Both the position numbers and the translations under genes were made by a program. From an uncultured Lachnospiraceae bacterium (lineage in GTDB: Bacteria; Bacillota; Clostridia; Lachnospirales; Lachnospiraceae): a DNA stretch of 36,547 nucleotides. The stretch spans positions 1 through 36,547 of the forward strand of contig CAMWWJ010000002.1 in assembly GCA_947177925.1 (NCBI GenBank). Reading direction: 5' to 3'. The notes beneath the pieces were generated by a model, which was not told the DNA's origin, searched no databases, and saw only the letters and a list, made by a program, of their open reading frames with translations. Position 1 is the stretch's first letter. Each line of letters begins with the position of its first letter. Below, piece by piece: positions 15,334 through 23,922 of the stretch.

Positions 15334-15380
15334 ATTGCAAATTTTCATAAAAAGAAAAGATATAAAGGAAGAGGAAAAAT

Positions 15381-16205
15381 ATGTGTTTATTTATTACAGC
15401 AGAAATAGGAATTAATCATAATGGTGATTTAAAAATCGCAAAGGAATTGATCGACCTTGCAGTAGAAGCTGGATGTGATGCTGTGAAGTTTCAAAAAAGA
15501 ACCATTGATAAGGTCTATACGCAGGAGTATCTGGCAGGTGAGAGAATCAGCCCATGGGGAACTACTCAAAGGGAACAGAAGGAAGGACTGGAATTTGGGT
15601 TGAAAGAGTATCAGGAAATTGACAGATATTGTAAAGAAAAAGGAATTGAGTGGTTTGCTTCAGCCTGGGATTTGGATTCGCAGAAATTTCTGCAGCAGTT
15701 TGATTTAAAATATAATAAGGTTGCATCAGCCATGTTGGTAAACGACGAGCTGTTAGAAGAGATTGCCAATGAGAAAAAGTATACCTTCATTGCAACCGGA
15801 ATGAGCACTTATGACGAAATCGATCATGTAGTAGATATTTTTAAAAAATATGATTGCCCCTTTGAACTGATGCATTGTAACAGCACCTACCCTATGAAAG
15901 AAGAAGATGCCAATTTAAAGGTAATGTACCAGTTAAAAGAAAGATACGGCTGTAAGGTCGGTTACAGCGGGCATGAGGAAGGAAACTTAGTCTGCACTTG
16001 CGCAGCGGCAATGGGGGCCACATCCATAGAAAGGCATATCACGTTGGACAAGACCATGTATGGAAGCGATCAGAAAGCATCGATTGAGCCAAGGGAGCTT
16101 AAGGAGCTGGTAAGGACGATCAGGGAAGTAGAAAAGATTCTCGGAACTGGAGAAAAGCTTCTGTCAGAGGCAGAGCAGGAAGTAAAGGCAAAGTTAAGAG
16201 GATAA
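15381..16205 (+). CDS. NeuB-family sugar acid synthase lacking the SAF domain
   Basis: NeuB-family enzymes condense phosphoenolpyruvate with an aldose to give a 3-deoxy-2-ulosonic acid. The 274-residue product keeps the barrel motifs: AEIGINHNGDLKIAKELIDL, AVKFQKRTIDKVYT, SPWGTTQREQKEGLEF, EWFASAWD, FIATGMSTYDEID, LMHCNSTYPM, VGYSGHEEGN and SIERHITLDKTMYGSDQKAS with EPREL. It stops about 70 residues short of classical NeuB (about 340-350) and has no C-terminal antifreeze-like SAF domain. GGAAGAGG at 15367-15374 supports the ATG. It is the first gene of a long operon, four bases before the KdsC-GmhA fusion. The substrate is not clear; the neighbours hint at a phosphorylated heptose or similar, rather than ManNAc. 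Confidence 0.88.
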   Translation: MCLFITAEIGINHNGDLKIAKELIDLAVEAGCDAVKFQKRTIDKVYTQEYLAGERISPWGTTQREQKEGLEFGLKEYQEIDRYCKEKGIEWFASAWDLDSQKFLQQFDLKYNKVASAMLVNDELLEEIANEKKYTFIATGMSTYDEIDHVVDIFKKYDCPFELMHCNSTYPMKEEDANLKVMYQLKERYGCKVGYSGHEEGNLVCTCAAAMGATSIERHITLDKTMYGSDQKASIEPRELKELVRTIREVEKILGTGEKLLSEAEQEVKAKLRG

Positions 16206-16208
16206 GAC

Positions 16209-17285
16209 ATGATAAAGCTGGTTATTTTTGATATAGATGGAGTCATAACCGATGGCTCCATTATTGTTGATGTAGCAGGAAGAGAGCAAAAAAAAATAAA
16301 TTTAAAAGATGTGGATGCCATTTTCCAGATAAAAAAGGATGGTTATCGGTTGGCTGCCATAACGGGAGAAGATTCAGAGATTGTAAATTATTTTGAGCAG
16401 AGATTCCCGTGGGATTATTTTTACAGAGGCAATAAGAGTAAGACGGATGCCATGAAAGAAATACAGCAGAAAGAGAATCTTTCAAGCAGGGAAATATGCT
16501 ACGTGGGAGATGGAAAGTATGATATAGCCCCCCTTGCTTATGCAGGGCTTGGAATCTGCCCAAGGGATGCCATTGACAAGGCAAAAGAGGCGGCAGATGT
16601 GATTTTACAAAAGGGTGGTGGACAAGGCTGTCTGTGGGAATTGATTGATATCTTAAAAAGATATAATAATAAAGAGGTTCCAGAAAACTATTTTTACCAA
16701 AGACTAGCTGAGCATACGAATATCTTCAAAGAAATGGGCTCTGATATGGAGCTGATACAAAAGGTAATGGGTCTGGCAGAAGATATTTATAACATTCTTC
16801 GAAACGGAGGAAGGCTGTTTTTATGTGGAAATGGAGGAAGTGCAGCAGATGCTCAGCATATTGCCACAGAGTTCATCAGCCGCTTCTTTCATGAGCGGCC
16901 CGCATTGAATGCAGAGGCGCTGACGGTAAATACATCTACCTTGACTGCAATCGGCAATGATTATAGCTATGAACGGATTTTTGTGAGGCAATTGGAAGCA
17001 AAAGCGCAGAAGGGCGATGTGCTGATTGGGATTTCCACCAGTGGGAAATCCAAGAATGTGATGGAAGCATTAAAATATGGAAGAGATCATGGAATGAAGA
17101 CTGCTATGTGGATGGGAAATTTTGATTCTGCACAGGTGAAAGAATTTTGTGATTATGTTATAAGAGTACCTTCTGATATTACCCCAAGGATACAGGAAGC
17201 CCATATTTTTATTGGACATACTCTGGCGGAATTTGTGGAACAGAAGGTTGTTTTGGAGGAAAATCGGGATGGTAAAAGTATCTGA
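16209..17285 (+). CDS. Fusion of KdsC-type HAD phosphatase and GmhA-type SIS isomerase
   Basis: The 358-residue protein has two enzymes in one chain. Residues 1-155 are a C0-type HAD phosphatase like KdsC: DIDGVITDG (Asp8, Asp10), AAITGEDSEIV, the lysine region NKSKTDAM, and GDGKYD (100-105). Residues about 165-350 are a SIS domain of the GmhA class: LRNGGRLFLCGNGGSAADAQ (Cys206 to Asp214), ATEFISRF, ISTSGKSKNVMEAL and RIQEAHIFIGHTLAEF. KdsC-like enzymes dephosphorylate 8- or 9-phosphate sugar acids; GmhA isomerises sedoheptulose 7-phosphate to a mannoheptose 7-phosphate. The ATG at 16209 follows the neuB-like stop by three bases; the end overlaps the next gene by 17 bases. The exact substrate is inference. 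Confidence 0.88.
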   Translation: MIKLVIFDIDGVITDGSIIVDVAGREQKKINLKDVDAIFQIKKDGYRLAAITGEDSEIVNYFEQRFPWDYFYRGNKSKTDAMKEIQQKENLSSREICYVGDGKYDIAPLAYAGLGICPRDAIDKAKEAADVILQKGGGQGCLWELIDILKRYNNKEVPENYFYQRLAEHTNIFKEMGSDMELIQKVMGLAEDIYNILRNGGRLFLCGNGGSAADAQHIATEFISRFFHERPALNAEALTVNTSTLTAIGNDYSYERIFVRQLEAKAQKGDVLIGISTSGKSKNVMEALKYGRDHGMKTAMWMGNFDSAQVKEFCDYVIRVPSDITPRIQEAHIFIGHTLAEFVEQKVVLEENRDGKSI

Positions 17286-19017
17286 TTATGTCATGGAGTT
17301 TCTAAAGGAAAAGGGGATAAAGGAAATCTTTATGCTGCCGGGTGGCGGCGCTATGCATCTGCTTGACTCTTTGGGAAAATCTGGCATTGAGTATATTTGT
17401 TTTCAACATGAACAGGGAGCTGCCATTGCGGCAGAAGCCTATGGGCAGCATACAAATGAACCGGGGTGTCTTTTGGTCACATCTGGTCCGGGCGCCACAA
17501 ATGCCATAACAGGTGTTACTGCAGGCTGGATCGATTCCACACCGATGTTTGTTATATCAGGGCAATCCAAAAGGGCGGATTTAGTGGGAGACAAGCAGGT
17601 TAGGCAGATTGGCTCGCAAGAAGTTCAGATAATTGATATGGTAAAACCCATTACCAAATATGCAGTGCAGATTATGGAACCGGCAGAGATTCGATATCAT
17701 TTGGAAAGAGCCTATTATGAATGTACTAACGGACGTCCGGGACCTGTATGGCTTTCCATTCCTTTAGATGTACAGGGAGCCATCATTGATGAAGTGAATC
17801 TGAAGGGATTTTTACCAGAGGAAGTCAGAAAAAGCTGTATTTCCAATGATGTTTTGAAGGTAGTGGATTTGTTAAAGGACGCAAAAGCGCCTCTGTTTAT
17901 AGCAGGGAACGGTATTAAGCTTTCTGGAGCAACGGAAATATTCTATCAGCTTTTAGAACAAATAAACGTGCCGGTTTTAACTACGTGGAAGACCATTGAC
18001 ATGTTTGCTGAGGATAATCCGGTTTATGTAGGACATCCGGGCATTATGGGCGATCGAGGAGCAAATAAAATTTTACAGAAAGCCGATTTGCTGATTTCGT
18101 TAGGAAGTCGGTTAGATACCAGCATTACTGCATTTAATGATGCACTTTTTGGAAAGAATGCGAAAAAAGTAATTGTAGATATAGATGTACACGAAATAAA
18201 CCGGATGCAAATGAAAAAGGAAGTGGAAATCGTTTCGGATGCAGGGGAGTTTCTAGCTTGTCTGACAGAGGTCATTGGGAAAGAAAGCTTACCGGACTGG
18301 AATGAATGGCTTACTTCTTGTAAGGAGCTTAGGGCTGGCTATCCACTTGTTACGGATAAGCACAGAGATACAGGAGATTATGTAAGCGCTTATTATTTTA
18401 TTGATGAACTTTGTAAGGTGCTTAGGGCAGATGATGTAATTGTACCGGAAAGCTCCGGTGGAGCAGGAGAAATTACTTATCAGGCATTTCAGATAAAAAA
18501 AGGACAGAAGATGAAAAATGCAGCAGGATTGGGATCTATGGGTTTTGGTCTGCCTTATTCCATTGGTTCCTGTATTGCCAATGACAAAAGGAGAACTGTT
18601 TTAATCAATGGAGATGGTGCGTTTACCTTAAATATTCAGGAATTAGAGACTATGCATCGATTAAAGCTGCCAATTAAGATGTTTATCTTAAGCAACGGCG
18701 GATATGCCAGCATAAGAAGCATGCAGCGGGGAAATTTTGAAGGCAGATATGTGGCGAGCAGTGAGGACAGCGGATTTACGATTCCGGATATCAGTGCAGT
18801 GGCAAAGGCTTATGGCTTTCAAACCTGTTCCATGAAAAGTAATGAAGAAATGCTTCAAATGCTGCCTAAGATTATGGCAGATGATGAGCCGTTGCTTTGT
18901 GAAGTGTTTGTTTCACCGGATGAAACGGTTTGGCCGAGAGTAAAGGCTGTAGTTCTGCCGGACGGGGGCATGAAGTCGGGAGAGCTGGAGAATATGTGGC
19001 CTTATGAAGAAGAATAA
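17269..19017 (+). CDS. Thiamine-diphosphate enzyme, acetolactate synthase-like
   Basis: This 582-residue protein has the three-part fold of ThDP-dependent decarboxylase/ligases. The PYR domain has the catalytic Glu48 in QHEQGAAIAAEAYGQ, followed by TSGPGATNAITGV. The central Rossmann-like domain has LFIAGNGIKLSGA and ISLGSRLD. The PP domain has GSMGFGLPYSIG and the cofactor motif GDG (about 448-450) to SNGGY. The start is ATG 17269, with GGAGGA eight bases upstream, overlapping the previous gene. In sugar pathways such enzymes can attach a two-carbon unit to a keto-sugar, as YerE does for yersiniose; in primary metabolism they make acetolactate. No small regulatory subunit or other branched-chain amino acid gene is nearby, so a sugar role is favoured but unproven. 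Confidence 0.85.
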   Translation: MVKVSDYVMEFLKEKGIKEIFMLPGGGAMHLLDSLGKSGIEYICFQHEQGAAIAAEAYGQHTNEPGCLLVTSGPGATNAITGVTAGWIDSTPMFVISGQSKRADLVGDKQVRQIGSQEVQIIDMVKPITKYAVQIMEPAEIRYHLERAYYECTNGRPGPVWLSIPLDVQGAIIDEVNLKGFLPEEVRKSCISNDVLKVVDLLKDAKAPLFIAGNGIKLSGATEIFYQLLEQINVPVLTTWKTIDMFAEDNPVYVGHPGIMGDRGANKILQKADLLISLGSRLDTSITAFNDALFGKNAKKVIVDIDVHEINRMQMKKEVEIVSDAGEFLACLTEVIGKESLPDWNEWLTSCKELRAGYPLVTDKHRDTGDYVSAYYFIDELCKVLRADDVIVPESSGGAGEITYQAFQIKKGQKMKNAAGLGSMGFGLPYSIGSCIANDKRRTVLINGDGAFTLNIQELETMHRLKLPIKMFILSNGGYASIRSMQRGNFEGRYVASSEDSGFTIPDISAVAKAYGFQTCSMKSNEEMLQMLPKIMADDEPLLCEVFVSPDETVWPRVKAVVLPDGGMKSGELENMWPYEEE

Positions 19018-19030
19018 AAGGAGAAGGAAG

Positions 19031-20113
19031 ATGAAGGCAGATGTACATGGAAGCTGTGTCAGTTTTAGCATATTAAAGAAAGAGACGGAAGAGGGATGTC
19101 AGATTAAGTTAGAATGTTTAGATAATAATTTTTTCTTTTCCCATATTAACATTGCAGGTTCCATGGGAAATAGAATTGATGTAGAGCCTACAGAAGAGGA
19201 GTTATCTGTTTTTGAGGAGCACTTGAGAAGAAATTTGATAACAGATTTAAATAAAACGGTGGTTGAAGAATTATTGCTATCAGATGCAGAGTATCTGCTG
19301 GTAGACTTTTATGATTTTGCCAGAGTGCAATGGGCATACAGGGGAGGCAGCTTTACCCATACCGTTTTCTTAAACGAAGCAAAAGACTATTATCAAAAGG
19401 TCCAGGATCAGATGGAAGGACTGTTTCGCTGGATTAATCTTCCCACGTTTCTTTATTATGATAAGGTAGACGAATACTTCCGGATTATGGTAGAAAAATA
19501 TGGAAAAGAACATATTATTCTGAATCGTATATATTTTAACAGATATTATATAGACGAGAATCATACCTTAAAAGAGATTAGGAAGAATATTGACTGGGTA
19601 GGCAGTTATAGGGACAACGATGTAATACGCAGATTAGAGGAGCATGTGATAAAGAAGTTTGGAATTAAAAGCATAGATGTTTCTAAATATTTTGTTGCAG
19701 ATTACAATTTTGGAAAGGATATTCTGGCTGTGCATTATGAGGAGGAATACTATCATTTGGCAGGAAGGATTATATCCAAACTTATTTTAGGGGAACCGGT
19801 GGCTACAGATAAGCTGGATTTGGAAAGCTTTAAAGCAAAATTAGATTGGAATCAGCAGATTTTAGCAGGAGAATCGAAAGGATATTTGTCCTGTACCCAA
19901 TCAGTTTTTCACTTATATGAGCCATTAGATATGCTGTTGTCAGTACTGGAAAATGATGAAATTAATTCTTGTAAAGATGTAATTATTCGCTTGTATGAAT
20001 GGGTTTTTGAAGAACCGGAATATTTTTACAATCATGAAATTCCTGTAGAAGTTATTCAAAATAGACTTTTGGATAAATTTGACAGTTGGATTGCGGAAAA
20101 AAGTAAAAGCTAA
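19031..20113 (+). CDS. DUF6270-like protein (possible SGNH-type fold)
   Basis: The 360-residue product begins MKADVHGSCVSFSIL; a GSCVS-type opening is characteristic of the DUF6270 family, found in polysaccharide and glycan clusters, where the Ser may correspond to the block I serine of SGNH hydrolases. Further features are LLVDFYDFARVQW about residue 95, FRWINLPTFLYYDKVDEYF and, near 160, HIILNRIYFNRYYID. The C-terminal third is helical. The ATG at 19031 has GGAG eight bases upstream; an earlier in-frame ATG at 19004 lies in the preceding gene and gives a Lys/Arg-rich tail, so I reject it. A role in acyl addition or removal on the glycan is only a guess. Confidence 0.6.
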   Translation: MKADVHGSCVSFSILKKETEEGCQIKLECLDNNFFFSHINIAGSMGNRIDVEPTEEELSVFEEHLRRNLITDLNKTVVEELLLSDAEYLLVDFYDFARVQWAYRGGSFTHTVFLNEAKDYYQKVQDQMEGLFRWINLPTFLYYDKVDEYFRIMVEKYGKEHIILNRIYFNRYYIDENHTLKEIRKNIDWVGSYRDNDVIRRLEEHVIKKFGIKSIDVSKYFVADYNFGKDILAVHYEEEYYHLAGRIISKLILGEPVATDKLDLESFKAKLDWNQQILAGESKGYLSCTQSVFHLYEPLDMLLSVLENDEINSCKDVIIRLYEWVFEEPEYFYNHEIPVEVIQNRLLDKFDSWIAEKSKS

Positions 20114-20134
20114 CAGAAAAGGAATGCAAAGTCA

Positions 20135-21265
20135 ATGAGAAATGTTGATTCTAAAAACGAAACAGTTATTTTGTATGGGGCAGGTACCCAGAATCTTAGA
20201 ATGGCTTTTCAACCAATTACCTCTGCCGGATTTAAAGTCACGGCTATTGTGGATAAAGATGAAAAGAAACAGGGAACCTTGTTTTATGGCATTAGGATTA
20301 TAGCGCCCGAACAATTGCAGAAGTATGAAGAAAAACGGGAAAAATATCGAATTATTATAACCATACGTACGGAAGAAACAGTTTTGGAAGTGAAGAATGA
20401 GCTTTCCAGATTAAAGTATGCAGAGATTTATTCGTTCCATGAATTCATTGAATCAGAAAAGTTGAACGGCAAGGTAAAAAGATTTGCCTGTATCATGTTC
20501 CATTTGGTTGACCATTGCAATATGAGCTGTGTCCGTTGTTCTCATTTTTCACCCTTAGCGCCTAGAGATGGTTTCTATTTAGAGGAAGGGGTATTTGAAC
20601 GGGACTGCAAAAGATTGTCAGAATTAACAAAAGGAGATATAGACGAGATACAGCTATCAGGAGGAGAGCCTACGCTGCATCCAAAGGTTCATATCTTCCC
20701 ATATATTGTCAGGAAATATTTTCCGATGACGAAAATTATCATGATTACAAATGCAACGAGGATTCAGGATATGCAGGATGAATTTTTTCAGTCTTGTAGA
20801 GAGAATGATGTGGAATTATGGATATCCAAGTATCCGATAAAATTGGATTATAATAGCATTTTCCACAGCTTAAGGTCTAAAGGAATATCAGTTACATTTG
20901 GCAATACCGGCAACTCGGAAGACAAGCCAAAAGAAATGTGGGGGCTTCCTATGAGGTTGGAAGGCGGAATGGATAAACAGCACAATTTTGACTGCTGCCT
21001 TTGCATGCAGTATATTGTAAGAGATGGAATCATATACCCATGTGCGAATAGCGCATATATTGATTTATTTAATAATTATTTTCAAAAAGAGCTTCCCGGC
21101 CCTAAAGTAAATGGTGTAGATATTTATAAGGTAAATGATTTGGAGGAATTGACTGAAAAGATATCACAGGCTATACCTTTATGTGAATTTTGCGATGCAC
21201 AAAACCGTCTGCCGGGCATTCCATGGCGTGTATCCCAAAAAGAGATCAGCGAATGGATTATATAG
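20135..21265 (+). CDS. Radical SAM protein with Rossmann-like N-terminal module (1)
   Basis: This 376-residue protein has two parts. Residues about 1-115 form a Rossmann-like module with the glycine motif VILYGAGTQNLRMAF, then IVDKDEKKQGTLFYG and IIITIRTEETVLEV. The remainder is a radical SAM domain with the iron-sulphur motif CNMSCVRC (Cys128, 132, 135), QLSGGEPTLHPKV as the SAM-binding step, and a C-terminal cysteine cluster (CCLCMQY, CANSAY, CEFC) typical of a SPASM/twitch auxiliary cluster. Radical SAM enzymes in glycan clusters can oxidise, epimerise or deoxygenate sugars. Its reaction is not evident. AAAGGA at 20118-20123 is rather far (11 bases) from the ATG. Confidence 0.88.
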   Translation: MRNVDSKNETVILYGAGTQNLRMAFQPITSAGFKVTAIVDKDEKKQGTLFYGIRIIAPEQLQKYEEKREKYRIIITIRTEETVLEVKNELSRLKYAEIYSFHEFIESEKLNGKVKRFACIMFHLVDHCNMSCVRCSHFSPLAPRDGFYLEEGVFERDCKRLSELTKGDIDEIQLSGGEPTLHPKVHIFPYIVRKYFPMTKIIMITNATRIQDMQDEFFQSCRENDVELWISKYPIKLDYNSIFHSLRSKGISVTFGNTGNSEDKPKEMWGLPMRLEGGMDKQHNFDCCLCMQYIVRDGIIYPCANSAYIDLFNNYFQKELPGPKVNGVDIYKVNDLEELTEKISQAIPLCEFCDAQNRLPGIPWRVSQKEISEWII

Positions 21266-21288
21266 CAAATGAAGGGAGAAGCAGGAAC

Positions 21289-22437
21289 GTGAAGAGTTAT
21301 AAAAAAGGACATGAACTGGATGAATTGGCAAAGATTTGGCTGGATGACGATAATATTTTTTATGTATGGGGAGCAGCAATAGCAGGTACAAAATTTTTGC
21401 AGCAATATAAAGATGAAATTTGTATCAGGAAAGTTTTTGACAGTGATCCGGAAAAGCAAGGTAAAATGTTAGAGGACAGGGAGATTGTCCGGTTTGATCA
21501 AAATTGTATGGAGCCGGGCTCCAAGATTATTGTATGTACGAATTTTTACAGGGAAGTAAAGCAGGAATTGTTGCGGTATGGATTCAAGGAAAATATTGAT
21601 TTTATAGAGAGAAAGAAGTTTAAGGGCATAAGGTATTATTATAATGAAAATAAGGTCTATTTATATAGAGTTGACTTATCAGTTACGAATAAATGTACAT
21701 TGCGTTGTGAAAAATGTAATATGCTGATGCCATATTTTCATGCACCTCAGCATAAGAGCCTGGAAACGATAAAACAAGATCTGGATATGCTTTTTCGTTG
21801 GGTAGATGTAGTGGAACTTTTCGATATTTTAGGTGGGGAGCCATTGCTTTATCCTGATTTGGTGGAACTATTGCAATATATAAAAGAACACTATCAGGAA
21901 AAAATCGAAGCGATACATATGTTTACAAATGGCACATGTAATTTGAGTGAAGAGTTATTAAGAATCTCAAGAGAGATGTCAATTATTTACGATATAAGTG
22001 ATTATACTCAGGAGTTGCCACAGTTGACAGAACGAGTGGATGAATTTGAAAGTAAGTTGCAGGAGCATAAAATAGTAGCCAACAGGGATAAGCAGAAAAT
22101 TTGGTTGGATTTTGGTTATCCAGAGGTAAATCATGAAGACTATCCGGAAGAAAAGAGAATAGCCCATTTTCACGGCTGTGAGGCTACTTTTAGAGGACTG
22201 TATGACAAGAAGTTGTATTATTGCCATTTAGAAGCTAGTGCGGTGCAGGCAGGACTTTTTGAAGAAAGTGAAGATGACTTTGTGGAGTTGGACAAGTTAA
22301 GCGAAGAGAATAAGATTGAAGTGGTTGAGCTGGATCAGGGATATAGCCAAAAAGGTTATCCGGGTTTTTGTTTAAGATGCGACGGCTGTGGAAGCAAAAA
22401 GAGAATACCAGTGGCGAAGCAGAAGGGAAAAGGATGA
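21289..22437 (+). CDS. Radical SAM protein with Rossmann-like N-terminal module (2)
   Basis: The same two-part design as the preceding protein, but divergent. The N-module has FYVWGAAIAGTKFLQQY, VFDSDPEKQGKMLED and IIVCTNFYREVKQELLRYG. The radical SAM core has CTLRCEKC (Cys136, 140, 143), DILGGEPLLYPDLVELL and MFTNGTC; the C-terminus has CEATFRG, YYCHLE and CLRCDGCG. I prefer the GTG at 21289 (GGGAG ten bases upstream, 23 bases after the previous stop), giving 382 residues; an ATG at 21253 would overlap the preceding gene and has a poorer ribosome site. The final TGA overlaps the next start. Confidence 0.85.
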   Translation: MKSYKKGHELDELAKIWLDDDNIFYVWGAAIAGTKFLQQYKDEICIRKVFDSDPEKQGKMLEDREIVRFDQNCMEPGSKIIVCTNFYREVKQELLRYGFKENIDFIERKKFKGIRYYYNENKVYLYRVDLSVTNKCTLRCEKCNMLMPYFHAPQHKSLETIKQDLDMLFRWVDVVELFDILGGEPLLYPDLVELLQYIKEHYQEKIEAIHMFTNGTCNLSEELLRISREMSIIYDISDYTQELPQLTERVDEFESKLQEHKIVANRDKQKIWLDFGYPEVNHEDYPEEKRIAHFHGCEATFRGLYDKKLYYCHLEASAVQAGLFEESEDDFVELDKLSEENKIEVVELDQGYSQKGYPGFCLRCDGCGSKKRIPVAKQKGKG

Positions 22438-23876
22438 TGACAGAAAGCGAATATATCGTTGATACCTTTCAAAAGGCTTTTGGGAAAGACCGTTCTAAAC
22501 GGATATGTCTTTATGGAACAGGAAGATTTACAAAACTGCTGTTAGAGAGGCTTGAGGGTTTTCATATTGTGGGAGTGGCAGATTTTGGGTATGAAAAAAA
22601 TACGTGGGAGGGTTATCGGATTCTCTCAAAAGAAGATTTGGAAGAATGGATCGATATCCTTGTACTGATTGCGAATCCGGCAAATATACATTTAGTCTAT
22701 AAAAAGGTTAAGCAGCTTCCTGAGAAAATTAAAATCTATACGATAGAAAAAAGGGATGTCAGAGAGGAAGAGCAGTTTCATGAACAAGCAACATTACAGG
22801 AAGCAGCGGAATGTCTGAAGCAATATGCGATTTCAGAAGAAGACAAGCTTGTGTTGGAACGTTTTTTAGGAAAACTGTTATATGACACCGGATGTGAAAT
22901 ACATGATGTGTATTCATTTATAAATATTTTTGTAGCCCCATGGCTATTAAGTTATTTTGCGTGGTTCTTAAATAGAGTAAGAGAATCAAAGGCAGAGATA
23001 GTCCTGTTGCCATCTAGAGATGGCTATTTATTTTACAGGTTGTTTGGGCTTTTGCAGGATTGTGAATCGCTTCCGAAAGCAATATATTTTTATACTTCTA
23101 GAAGGTGCATAGCAGTGGCGTCTATTGAAAATGAACAAGATGTAGAAGTAATTGCCGGGCAGTTGTATAAAGGGAACAAAAGAACTTTTTTAGAAGAAAG
23201 ATTTGGCATTAAGGTTTCCTTGAAGGAGGAAGAACTTTTGCTGGACAATGTAGAACTGGCATTGCGTTATAAAGAGAAGATATTGGAAAAAGCCAGAATG
23301 GAACGGGCATGTTTAGAAACATACCTGCTAAAAGAGGGGATTGATAAAAGCAAAAATATATTGTTGTTTGATTTTGTAGGAAGGGGAACAATTCAGTACT
23401 GTTTGGAAAAAATCATGGGAAGATCACTGGATTGTCTGTATTATTTCAGAGTGCGGGATGAGGGCAGTATAGAAAGAGAACGAACAAATGGAGTTATATC
23501 TTACAGTGGGGAAGGAAGCCTCTATATGACAAAATTGTTCACACAGCGCAATCAAGTATTGTTCGAAGCAATTGTTACAGCACCTCATGGAATGGTAGAG
23601 AGAATTGGAAAAGATGGGAATCCTTTTTTCAGAAGAGAAAAAATTGATAAAAGTTATTTTGCTGAAGTAGAAAAAGCATGCATGGATTATTATAAGGAAA
23701 TGTGTTTGGGAAAAATATTACCGGAAGAAATAAATTTGGAACTGGTAGACCGAATGGTAGAACTGATTGAATACGATTGTATTTTCATTGATGAAAAGGT
23801 AAAGAGGTATTTTACAGTAGATGATCCCTATCAGAACATGCATACAAATCCATTTATGGAAGGGTTCATAAAGTAA
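22434..23876 (+). CDS. Rossmann module plus COG5610-like C-terminal domain, no HAD domain
   Basis: I do not know the function of this 480-residue protein. Residues about 20-125 form a Rossmann-like module (ICLYGTGRFTKLLLERL, VADFGYEK, ILVLIANPANIHLVYKKV). From about 170 to the end it resembles the C-terminal region of the product at 33524-35656: LLPSRDGYLFYRLF (from about 191), YTSRRCIAVASIENEQD, FLEERFG, LFDFVGRGTIQYCLEKI (from about 312), and the VLFEAIVTAP region. In that larger protein a HAD domain precedes this region; here it is absent. The double ATG at 22434/22437 overlaps the previous stop; GAAGGG lies just upstream. Confidence 0.72.
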   Translation: MMTESEYIVDTFQKAFGKDRSKRICLYGTGRFTKLLLERLEGFHIVGVADFGYEKNTWEGYRILSKEDLEEWIDILVLIANPANIHLVYKKVKQLPEKIKIYTIEKRDVREEEQFHEQATLQEAAECLKQYAISEEDKLVLERFLGKLLYDTGCEIHDVYSFINIFVAPWLLSYFAWFLNRVRESKAEIVLLPSRDGYLFYRLFGLLQDCESLPKAIYFYTSRRCIAVASIENEQDVEVIAGQLYKGNKRTFLEERFGIKVSLKEEELLLDNVELALRYKEKILEKARMERACLETYLLKEGIDKSKNILLFDFVGRGTIQYCLEKIMGRSLDCLYYFRVRDEGSIERERTNGVISYSGEGSLYMTKLFTQRNQVLFEAIVTAPHGMVERIGKDGNPFFRREKIDKSYFAEVEKACMDYYKEMCLGKILPEEINLELVDRMVELIEYDCIFIDEKVKRYFTVDDPYQNMHTNPFMEGFIK

Positions 23877-23922
23877 GTACTATTGGATGGAAATAAATGC
23901 CAGGAGCAGAAAGGAAAAGAAA

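Larger units (their letters stand above)
15022..15380. other. Divergent regulatory gap before the sugar operon
   Basis: The 359 bases between divergent genes hold, from left to right: the ribosome site of the minus gene; a perfect 14-base palindrome CTTTTCATGAAAAG (15065-15078); a minus-strand TATAAT (15085-15080) about 58 bases before the TTG start, with a poor -35; a partial repeat of the palindrome at about 15116-15128; a sigma-28-like promoter (15191-15217); a 12-codon frame (15274-15312); and a terminator (15287-15333). The repeated TTTTCATG may be a regulator site; this is a weak suggestion. Confidence 0.7.

Noticed and set aside
20132-20314. Short minus-strand frames within the long operon (for example 20132-20314, 21124-21459, 29341-29601)
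   Set aside because: They are antisense to well-supported genes, lack ribosome sites and show no recognisable protein pattern.
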